Part shown: piece by piece, positions 1-5,146 of the stretch
Position numbering within the stretch: the first letter of the stretch is position 1
Layout: each line of letters opens with the position of its first letter
Assembly: GCA_014379045.1 (NCBI GenBank)
Contig: JACMMK010000418.1
Span: forward strand, 1-5,146
Length of the DNA: 5,146 nucleotides
From: Burkholderiales bacterium
GTDB taxonomy: Bacteria; Pseudomonadota; Gammaproteobacteria; Burkholderiales; CAIKXV01
Direction of reading: 5' to 3'
Notes under the pieces: generated by a model
What the model saw: only the letters and a program-made list of their open reading frames with translations
Databases searched by the model: none
Told to the model about the DNA's origin: nothing
Program-made: the position numbers and the translations under genes

Positions 1-1
1 C

Positions 2-451
2 ATCGACGCGTATTACTATTGTCCGCATCATCCCGACGGCAAGGTCGCCGGGTTCGCGGGGACGTGCGACTGCCGCAAGCCGTCTCGCGGACTCGTCGAT
101 CGGGCGGTGCGGGAATTCGGCATCGATCCGACGAGCTCGTTTACCGTGGGTGACCGGTGGCTCGATGTGGCGCTCGCTCGAACCATCGGTGGCCGGGGCA
201 TCCTGGTCAGAACGGGATACGGATCCAGGGAAGAGCAGCGGCCTGCTCGGTCCGCCGCGCATGCCGGTCGAGGTTGCCGGCAGGCTCACCACCGAAGTCG
301 TGCGCATCATCAACCTGCCGGAGATCCGCGATCGCGTAATCAAGGGCGGGTCGGAGGTGATCGCCAACACGGCGGAGGAGTTCGCGCGCGAAATGCGTGC
401 CGAGATGCAGGTCTGGGGCAAGGTGATCCGCGAGAAAGGAATTCGATCTGA
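2..451 (+). CDS. HAD-IIIA phosphatase, GmhB-like, C-terminal part (5' end outside window, 3' end chimeric)
   Basis: The reading frame enters from the left edge. Its first ~80 codons match the second half of D-glycero-D-manno-heptose 1,7-bisphosphate 7-phosphatase (GmhB) and related HisB-type HAD enzymes. Visible are the zinc-loop pattern CPHHPDG (from about base 20) followed by CDCRKP (about 68-85), and HAD motif IV as VGDRWLDV (about 146-170), whose aspartates bind Mg2+. Next comes the family's closing strand, GILVRTGYG. GmhB removes the C7 phosphate in the cytosolic ADP-heptose pathway for LPS; relatives act on other sugar phosphates, so the substrate is not fixed. Family similarity ends near base 244. 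The remaining frame to the TGA at 449-451 is low-complexity Arg/Gly/His-rich translation that is simply the shadow of the receptor fragment in frame 3. The native C-terminus is therefore missing and the downstream part of the frame is probably not functional. No start is in the window. Confidence 0.75.
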   Translation: MDAYYYCPHHPDGKVAGFAGTCDCRKPSRGLVDRAVREFGIDPTSSFTVGDRWLDVALARTIGGRGILVRTGYGSREEQRPARSAAHAGRGCRQAHHRSRAHHQPAGDPRSRNQGRVGGDRQHGGGVRARNACRDAGLGQGDPRERNSI

Positions 452-455
452 ATGA
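240..455 (+). pseudogene. Bug/TctC-family TTT solute receptor, C-terminal fragment
   Basis: From about base 240, frame 3 reads like the last ~70 residues of a tripartite tricarboxylate transporter periplasmic receptor (about 320 residues in full). It begins GLLGPPRMP, the counterpart of the usual GLLAPAGTP. A helix TTEVVRIINLPEIRDRV follows, then the closing helix with EEFAREMRAE and WGKVIREKGIRSE before TGA. These receptors bind small carboxylates in the periplasm and deliver them to a TctA/TctB membrane pair, neither of which is visible here. The signal peptide and the entire N-terminal and central lobes are absent; in their place lies the HAD phosphatase in another frame. A GTG at 150 could open this frame, but residues before GLL do not look like the family. 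The TGA (453-455) overlaps the next gene's ATG, so this receptor was originally the upstream member of that operon. It is a true remnant or one side of an assembly join. Confidence 0.75.
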
Positions 456-2227
456 GTACTTCGATGGATGCTTCATTCCGCAGCGAGGTGCGCGATGGCA
501 TGCGCATCGACTGGGACGTGCCGATCAGGATGGACGATGGCGTGGTGTTGCGTGCGGACGTGTTCCGTCCGCTCGAGGAAGGGCGCTATCCGGCGCTCGC
601 GAGCTATGGCCCCTACGGCAAGGGGCTCGCCTTCCAGACCGGTTACAAGACGGCCTGGGAGATCATGGCGCGCGACAACCCCGACGCGGTTTCGGGCTCC
701 AGCAACCGCTACCAGAACTGGGAAGTGATCGACCCGGAAAAGTGGGTCCCGGACGGCTATGCCTGCGTACGGATCGATTCGCGCGGAGCGGGGCGCTCGC
801 CCGGCTACCTCGCGCACAACAACGCGCGCGAGCAACACGATTTCCACGACTGCATCGAGTGGATCGCACGCATGCCGTGGTGCAGTGGCAAGGTCGGCTT
901 GAACGGTATCTCGTACTACGCAGCGAACCAGTGGCGCGTGGCCGCGACACAACCCCCGCACCTTGCCGCGATCTGCGTGTGGGAGGGCTGGGTCGACAAC
1001 TATCGCGACGGCGCGCGCCACGGCGGCATCGCGTGCACGTTCCGCAAGAACTGGCAGGACATGCAGGTGAAGACCGTGCAACATGGGGTCGGCGAACGCG
1101 GTGCGCGTTCGCAGGTCACCGGCGACCTCGTGTGCGGACCGGAAACGCTGTCCGAGGAGGAACTCTTGCGCAACCGTGAAGACATGTGGGGCCAGTACCT
1201 CGAGCGCCCGTTGCTCGACGACTGGTACCGCGAGCGCTCGGCCGACCTGTCGAAGGTCACCGTGCCGCTGCTCTCGGCGGCGAATTGGGGCGGTCAGGGG
1301 CTGCATCCGCGCGGCAATTTCGAGGGCTTCATGCGCGCAGCCTCGACGCAGAAGTGGCTCGAGGTGCACGGGGGTTCACACTGGGCACCGTTCTACACCG
1401 ACGAAGGGGTGAACCTGCAGAAGCGTTTCTTCGCGCATTTCCTCAAGGGCGAGGACAACGGCTGGGATCGCCAGCCGCGGGTGACGTTGAACGTGCGCCA
1501 TCCGGACGAGAAGTTCGTGCGCCGTGACGAGCACGAGTGGCCGCTTGCGCGCACGCGCTGGACGCCGTTGCACCTCGAACTCGCCACGCGGCGCCTGGGG
1601 CCGATCGCCGCCGAGCGTGCGCAGTCGGTCGAGTACGAGGCGATGGGCGATGGGCTCACGTTCACCACCTTGCCGGTCGAGGCCGACACCGAGATCACCG
1701 GGCCGGTCGCGCTGAAGCTGTTCGTGTCGTCGTCGACGAGCGATGCCGACCTGTTCGCGGTGTTACGGGTGTTCGCACCGGGCGGCGGTGAGGTCGTGTT
1801 CCAGGGAGCGCTCGATCCGCATACCCCGGTCGGACAGGGCTGGCTACGTGTCTCGCATCGCCGGCTCGACCCTGCACTGAGTACACCATGGCGACCGTGG
1901 CACACGCACGATGTGCTGCAACCGCTGGCCCCCGGCGAGATCGTCGAACTCGATATCGAGATCATTCCGACGTCGATCGTCGTGAAGCGCGGCTACCGGA
2001 TTGCGCTGTCGATCCGCGGCCGCGATTACGAGTACGACGGCGAAGCGACGACGCTGTCGAACATGAAGCATCCGATGCGCGGCTGCGGACCATTCCTGCA
2101 CGACGATCCGCGCGACCGGCCGGCCGCGGTGTTCGGGGGCAGGGTGACCCTGCACGCGGGCGACGGACGCACGCCGTATCTGCTGCTGCCGATCGTGCCG
2201 AGCCGTGACGAGGCGGACGCACGATGA
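452..2227 (+). CDS. CocE/NonD family alpha/beta hydrolase (X-Pro dipeptidyl-peptidase S15-like)
   Basis: This 591-residue protein has the CocE/S15 layout: an alpha/beta hydrolase core (about 15-335) with an inserted helical cap, then a C-terminal beta jelly-roll (about 365-580). Visible landmarks are the opening DVPIRMDDGVVLRADVFRP, the oxyanion-region YGPYGKG (52-58), RIDSRGAGRS (107-116), and the nucleophile elbow NGISYYA with Ser154. His310 in GGSHW is the likely catalytic histidine. Where many relatives have the triad Asp (SWSDQGLH), this protein reads NWGGQGLH (278-285), so the acid is absent or elsewhere. Family members hydrolyse esters, amides or acylated compounds; the substrate is unknown. 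No signal peptide is seen, so it is probably cytosolic. The ATG at 452 overlaps the receptor stop (ATGA), and AAAGGA (435-440) lies 11 nt upstream, supporting this start and translational coupling. Its TGA overlaps the next ATG in the same way. Confidence 0.94.
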   Translation: MSTSMDASFRSEVRDGMRIDWDVPIRMDDGVVLRADVFRPLEEGRYPALASYGPYGKGLAFQTGYKTAWEIMARDNPDAVSGSSNRYQNWEVIDPEKWVPDGYACVRIDSRGAGRSPGYLAHNNAREQHDFHDCIEWIARMPWCSGKVGLNGISYYAANQWRVAATQPPHLAAICVWEGWVDNYRDGARHGGIACTFRKNWQDMQVKTVQHGVGERGARSQVTGDLVCGPETLSEEELLRNREDMWGQYLERPLLDDWYRERSADLSKVTVPLLSAANWGGQGLHPRGNFEGFMRAASTQKWLEVHGGSHWAPFYTDEGVNLQKRFFAHFLKGEDNGWDRQPRVTLNVRHPDEKFVRRDEHEWPLARTRWTPLHLELATRRLGPIAAERAQSVEYEAMGDGLTFTTLPVEADTEITGPVALKLFVSSSTSDADLFAVLRVFAPGGGEVVFQGALDPHTPVGQGWLRVSHRRLDPALSTPWRPWHTHDVLQPLAPGEIVELDIEIIPTSIVVKRGYRIALSIRGRDYEYDGEATTLSNMKHPMRGCGPFLHDDPRDRPAAVFGGRVTLHAGDGRTPYLLLPIVPSRDEADAR

Positions 2228-3318
2228 AAATCATCGGACATCATTCCTCGATCGCTCGGCTACCGGCCGATGAGCCGCTCGCGAACGGCCCGACGGTCGC
2301 CGGCACGCGCGACTTCGTCACATTGACGTTGCACACCGATCAGCCGGGCCTGACCGGCATCGGCGTCACGTACTTCGGCGGGCCGCTGACCGCTGCACTC
2401 AGACACACCGTCGACCTGCTCGCGGCGATGATCGTCGGCGACGATGCGCTGCGCATCGAGGCGATCGGCGACAAGCTGCGCATCGCGGCGGGCGCATCGG
2501 CCGGCCCCGGCGGCCTGTTCACGCTCGCGCTGTCGGCCATCGATATCGCGCTCTGGGATATCAAGGGCAAGGCGCTCGGCGTATCGGTGTCGACGCTCGC
2601 CGGCGGCCATCGCACCTCGGTGCCGACGTACGCGAGCGGTGCGCTGATGCGCCACTTCACGCTCGAGCAGGGCGTGCGCGCTGCGCAGCACCTGGCCGAG
2701 CAGGGCTGGCGGCAGATGAAGACCCAGCTCGCGCTGCCCGGACCGACGACCCCGGCACTCGAAGAGGCGCGCATCCGGTTGATCCGTGAGGCGATCGGTC
2801 CCGACATCGACCTGATGTGCGACATCAACCAGCGCTGGGATGTCCGCCAGGCGATTTCGATCGGTCAGCGCGTCGAGCAGTACGGGTTGTTCTGGCTCGA
2901 AGACGTCGTCGCGCACGACGATTACCCGGGGCTTGCGAGCGTCGCGCGGGCGTTGCACACGCCGATCGCGGCAGGAGAGTACGTCTACGGCCCGGTGCCG
3001 TTCCGGCACATGCTCGAGGCACGCTCGGTCGATATCGTGATGATCGATGTGCTGCGCGCCGGCGGCATCAGCGGATGGCTGAAGATCGCGGGTATGGCGC
3101 AGGCGTTCAATCTGCCGGTGGTCAGTCACCTGCTGCCCGAAATCCACGTGCATCTGGTGTCGGCGATACCGAACGGTTTGACCGTCGAGTACATGCCGTG
3201 GTCGGGTGCGCTGTTCCGCGAGGTGCCGCGGATGCATGAGGGCATGCTCGCGGTGCCGCAGCGCGTCGGTCTTGGACTCGAGTTCGACGAAGACGCGCTT
3301 GCGCGCTATCGCGACTGA
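2224..3318 (+). CDS. Mandelate racemase/muconate lactonizing enzyme family protein (enolase superfamily)
   Basis: This 364-residue protein has the usual length and two-domain plan: an N-terminal capping domain (1 to ~125) and a (beta/alpha)7-beta barrel. Compared from memory with Pseudomonas mandelate racemase, Mg2+ ligands are Asp200 (CDINQ), Glu226 (FWLED) and Glu252 (AAGEYVYG). The His-Asp dyad is Asp275 (MIDVLRAGG) and His302 (SHLLPE), and Glu322 (TVEYMP) corresponds to Glu317. The second-strand KxK motif is Lys166-Thr-Gln168, so the residue equivalent to racemase Lys166 is Gln. The fold abstracts a proton alpha to a carboxylate. With His-Asp intact and the second Lys lost, a dehydratase acting through one base is more likely than a two-base racemase; this is inference. 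The start ATG overlaps the hydrolase stop (ATGA), and GAGG at 2210-2213 lies 10 nt upstream, indicating coupling. The substrate is unknown, probably a hydroxy acid, and the protein is probably cytosolic. Confidence 0.94.
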   Translation: MKIIGHHSSIARLPADEPLANGPTVAGTRDFVTLTLHTDQPGLTGIGVTYFGGPLTAALRHTVDLLAAMIVGDDALRIEAIGDKLRIAAGASAGPGGLFTLALSAIDIALWDIKGKALGVSVSTLAGGHRTSVPTYASGALMRHFTLEQGVRAAQHLAEQGWRQMKTQLALPGPTTPALEEARIRLIREAIGPDIDLMCDINQRWDVRQAISIGQRVEQYGLFWLEDVVAHDDYPGLASVARALHTPIAAGEYVYGPVPFRHMLEARSVDIVMIDVLRAGGISGWLKIAGMAQAFNLPVVSHLLPEIHVHLVSAIPNGLTVEYMPWSGALFREVPRMHEGMLAVPQRVGLGLEFDEDALARYRD

Positions 3319-3327
3319 GCGCTTCGA

Positions 3328-3351
3328 TGCGCAGACGATCCGTTCTGCGCA
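3328..3351. terminator. Intergenic hairpin between convergent genes, possible bidirectional terminator
   Basis: The 36-bp gap between the two convergent stop codons contains a perfect 8-bp inverted repeat, TGCGCAGA / TCTGCGCA, around an 8-nt loop (3336-3343). An alternative folding pairs ACG with CGT inside the loop, with one bulged T. No T-run follows on either strand, so a classical intrinsic terminator is not shown. Position between converging genes makes transcript-end formation or protection the likeliest role. Confidence 0.5.
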
Positions 3352-3354
3352 GGG

Positions 3355-4935
3355 CTAGCCGGGGTTGTGCATCTCGGCCAGCTTCAATCGTTGCACCTTG
3401 CCCGACGGCCCCTTCGGCAGATCGTCGACCAGGCGGATCAGCGCGGGGGTCTTGTACGGCCCGAGTTCGCTCACGCAGAACGCGATCAGTTCCTCGGCCG
3501 TGACGATCGCCCCGGGCCTGGCGATCACGCACGCCAGGATCTGCTGGCCGTAACGCGCATCGGGGATGCCGACCGCCGCCGCCTCGAGCACCGCGGGATG
3601 GCGCAACAGTGCTTCGTCGATTTCGCGCGGGGCGATGTTCTCGCCGCCCTTGATGATCAGTTCCTTCAGCCGCCCGGTGACGAACACGAAGCCATCGTCG
3701 TCGAGATAGCCCAGATCGCCGGTGTGCAGCCAGCCGTCGCGATCGAACGCCTGCGCGGTCTGTTCCGGCGACTTGTAGTAACCCTTCATGACGTTGTCGC
3801 CGCGGATCATGATCTCACCGGCGACACCTGCCGCGACCGTGCGCCCTTCGGCATCGATCACCTTCGCGGTGTTGCCGAACGCCTGCCCGGGGCTGCCGAG
3901 CTTGCGCTTGCCCGGGTCGAGCGGGTTGGTGAACGCCGGCGCGTTGGTCTCGGTGAGCCCCATCGTCTCGATCACGCCGATGCCGAATTTCGCCTCGAAG
4001 GCGCGATGATGGTGCGGGGACAGGGGTGCCGAGGCCGAGCGGCAGAAGCGCACGCGCGAGAGGTCGAGGCCTAGGGCGCGCGGATCGGGTCCGTTCAGCA
4101 GGTACGCGATGATCGTCGGCACGACGTTGATCCAGGTGCAACGGTGGTCCGCGACCAGCTGCCAGAAGGCCGACGCGGAAAACCGGTGCGGCATCACCAC
4201 CGAGCCACCGTGGGCCAGCGGCGCCACCGTCGTCACGATCTGACCATTGATGTGGTACAGCGGCATCGTGCAGAGCACGCGGTCGGCCTGGGTCAGCGCG
4301 TGCGCAGCGGTCGTGAACCGTCCCCCCGCCGATACGGCGTGGTGGGTCTGGACGACGCCCTTCGGCACGCCGGTGGTACCCGACGTGTACATCAGCAGCG
4401 CTTCGTCGTCGGGCGCGACCGGTGGCAGCGGCAGGTGCGCGATGTAGGGGTCGTCGAAGATGTCGATCTGGTCGGGGTTCAACGGAAACACCGCGATCTC
4501 GCGCGCGCCGCTCGCGGTGATCTCTTCGAGCGGTGCGCGCAGACGCTCGACGTACTCGTGCGCGGCGAACACGAGGCGCGTATCGGAATGGTCGAGCACG
4601 TACTTGAGCTGCGATGCCTGCGCTAGCAGGTTGATCGGCTGCACCGTCATGCCGGCGTACATGACCCCGAGCAGCAGCCGCGCCGTCTGGTAGCCGTTGT
4701 GCATCATCAGGGACACCTTGTCGCCCGGCTCGAGCCCGTTCATCAGCAGCACGCGTGCGAGCTCGCGGCAGTGCCCGTGCAGCGCGTCGTAGGTCATCAC
4801 GGCACCAGTCTCCGGCGCGATCAGATACGGCGCCTGCGGCGTCTCGCGCGCCCAGTGGTCGACCATCTGCCGGATGGTGTCCGGCGCCGCATTCGTTCGG
4901 GCCTGATCCCTGTCTGCTTGATGAACTTCGCCCAC
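3355..4935 (-). CDS. Acyl-CoA synthetase (class I adenylate-forming enzyme, CaiC-like)
   Basis: This AMP-forming carboxylate-CoA ligase has 526 residues from the chosen GTG. It activates an acid to acyl-AMP and then to the thioester in the cytosol. Core motifs, numbered from this start, are the phosphate loop YTSGTTGVPKG (183-193), MPLYHINGQ (224-232), ETMGLTE (323-329), DGWLHTGDLG (400-409), the hinge GRLKELIIKGGENI (421-434) and the C-terminal adenylation lysine Lys513 in GPSGKVQR. The opening TIRQMVDHW and the region FSASAFWQLVADH recall CaiC-type ligases, but chain length and substrate cannot be assigned. The N-terminal start is ambiguous. GTG at 4935 has AGGAG 8 nt upstream. TTG at 4968 is the earliest start after an in-frame TAG but has a poor ribosome site. 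ATG at 4866 would cut into the conserved TIRQM. The gene converges on the hydrolase/enolase-superfamily operon, so it is separately transcribed although possibly in the same pathway. Confidence 0.94.
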   Translation of the reverse strand: MGEVHQADRDQARTNAAPDTIRQMVDHWARETPQAPYLIAPETGAVMTYDALHGHCRELARVLLMNGLEPGDKVSLMMHNGYQTARLLLGVMYAGMTVQPINLLAQASQLKYVLDHSDTRLVFAAHEYVERLRAPLEEITASGAREIAVFPLNPDQIDIFDDPYIAHLPLPPVAPDDEALLMYTSGTTGVPKGVVQTHHAVSAGGRFTTAAHALTQADRVLCTMPLYHINGQIVTTVAPLAHGGSVVMPHRFSASAFWQLVADHRCTWINVVPTIIAYLLNGPDPRALGLDLSRVRFCRSASAPLSPHHHRAFEAKFGIGVIETMGLTETNAPAFTNPLDPGKRKLGSPGQAFGNTAKVIDAEGRTVAAGVAGEIMIRGDNVMKGYYKSPEQTAQAFDRDGWLHTGDLGYLDDDGFVFVTGRLKELIIKGGENIAPREIDEALLRHPAVLEAAAVGIPDARYGQQILACVIARPGAIVTAEELIAFCVSELGPYKTPALIRLVDDLPKGPSGKVQRLKLAEMHNPG

Positions 4936-4955
4936 AGCTTCAACTCCTCGGGTGA
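4896..4955 (-). pseudogene. Candidate remnant of a second Bug/TctC receptor C-terminus, out of frame under the synthetase start
   Basis: In a minus-strand frame different from the synthetase, bases 4955-4896 read SPEELKLWAKFIKQTGIRPE. Its last 18 residues align without gaps to the receptor tail at the left end (AEMQVWGKVIREKGIRSE): 8 of 18 are identical, including the spaced W, K, I, GIR and final E, and most others are conservative. The next codon is CGA (4895-4893) exactly where the left copy has TGA. An in-frame TGA (4967-4965) closes the frame upstream, so only a short relic remains. The DNA differs clearly between the copies, so this is not a recent duplication. The match is short and could be chance. 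Confidence 0.4.
4944..4948 (-). promoter_or_regulatory. Ribosome binding site deciding the synthetase start
   Basis: The minus strand reads AGGAG, then the 8 nt TTGAAGCT, then GTG at 4935. This is the best Shine-Dalgarno spacing among the possible starts. A caution is that the same bases are Glu-Glu codons in the candidate receptor relic, so the motif may have arisen from coding sequence. Confidence 0.55.
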
Positions 4956-4968
4956 CGGCCTGTTTCAA

Positions 4969-5146
4969 CAGTACACCCCGGCAGAAGTGTGCCTAGGGCT
5001 CAGCTTGTGTGCGCATCGGGGCAAATTGTTGTCCAGCTGAGTTGCCCAAGTGCATTGCTACAACTGCTCCGGTGCACGAGAGACGGGCGCTCCGCGACGT
5101 GCCGGCCTGACTTGGCGCGAAGCCTCACGGCGCGCCGCCGATCGGG
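4969..5146. other. Upstream region of the synthetase, no convincing gene
   Basis: About 180 bp to the right edge carry no recognisable coding sequence on either strand. Locally it is less GC-rich than the genes (notably 4960-5065), as expected of a promoter region. A weak sigma70-like pair on the minus strand is TTGGGC (5049-5044) and ATTTGC (5026-5021) with a 17-bp spacer; the -10 is poor. The frame open from the right edge to a stop at 5000-5002 (-) and a GTG frame from 5050 (+) both run off the edge or lack family features, so neither is called. Confidence 0.4.
4999..5047. repeat. Interleaved short inverted repeats upstream of the synthetase
   Basis: Two 6-bp inverted repeats interlock: CTCAGC (4999-5004) with GCTGAG (5036-5041), and GGGCAA (5019-5024) with TTGCCC (5042-5047). 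They lie in the presumed promoter region and overlap the weak -35/-10 pair. They could be operator half-sites or chance; arms this short are expected occasionally at random. Confidence 0.3.

Noticed and set aside
150..239. GTG at 150 as a true start for the receptor fragment
   Set aside because: Residues before GLLGPP are the out-of-frame translation of the phosphatase motif IV region and do not resemble a receptor; no signal peptide.
473..1369. Long open frame on the minus strand opposite the CocE-type hydrolase (298 codons)
   Set aside because: The translation is rich in Arg/Ala/His/Val with no family motifs, as expected of an antisense frame in GC-rich DNA. The plus strand here carries a clear conserved protein.
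2260..3237. Long open frame on the minus strand opposite the enolase-superfamily gene (325 codons)
   Set aside because: Low-information Arg/Asp/His-rich translation and full overlap with a conserved gene; it is a codon-bias shadow.
3367..4074. Plus-strand open frame (235 codons) opposite the acyl-CoA synthetase
   Set aside because: It mirrors the synthetase codons, has no recognisable domain, and all expected synthetase motifs are intact on the minus strand.
5050..5145. Plus-strand GTG frame running off the right edge, possibly a divergent gene
   Set aside because: No clear ribosome site and no recognisable N-terminus in 32 codons.
5000..5146. Minus-strand frame open from the right edge to a stop at 5000-5002
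   Set aside because: About 48 codons with Arg/Ser-rich translation, no recognisable family and no start in view; it could be a gene tail but cannot be supported.
1..5146. CRISPR array, tRNA/rRNA, insertion-sequence ends or transposase
   Set aside because: No regularly spaced direct repeats, no cloverleaf or rRNA-like stretches and no transposase-like translation were seen on either strand.

Overview
The window is GC-rich, densely packed bacterial DNA. The tail of a tripartite-tricarboxylate-transporter (TTT) solute receptor of the Bug/TctC type, next to catabolic enzymes, suggests a proteobacterium. Such receptors are greatly expanded in Burkholderiales and some relatives. That placement is inference from gene content; no taxonomic marker gene is present.

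Layout. Positions 2 to about 240 (+) encode the C-terminal half of a GmhB-type HAD phosphatase with its zinc-binding loop. It runs without a boundary into the last ~70 codons of a Bug/TctC receptor in another reading frame (240-455, +), so two unrelated genes are joined near 215-243. The receptor remnant overlaps by 4 bp (ATGA) a CocE/NonD-type alpha/beta hydrolase (452-2227, +). That gene in turn overlaps by 4 bp (ATGA) a mandelate racemase/muconate lactonizing enzyme (enolase superfamily) gene (2224-3318, +). A compact hairpin in the 36-bp gap separates this operon from a convergent acyl-CoA synthetase (3355-4935, -). The last ~210 bp, upstream of the synthetase, hold no convincing gene, only small inverted repeats and possible promoter elements.

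How the genes may work together. The set of TTT receptor, esterase/amidase-like hydrolase, enolase-superfamily enzyme and CoA ligase looks like a small-carboxylate catabolic cluster: uptake of an organic acid or ester, hydrolysis, abstraction of a proton alpha to a carboxylate, and CoA activation. The substrate cannot be read from the sequence.

Points worth a second look: the HAD/receptor junction; loss of the second catalytic-strand lysine (KxK to KxQ) in the enolase-superfamily protein; a Gly-Gly where many CocE relatives carry the triad Asp; and a second, decayed Bug/TctC C-terminal tail lying out of frame beneath the start of the synthetase gene. In that tail a single TGA-to-CGA change would explain the lost stop. 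No RNA genes, CRISPR arrays or insertion sequences were seen.
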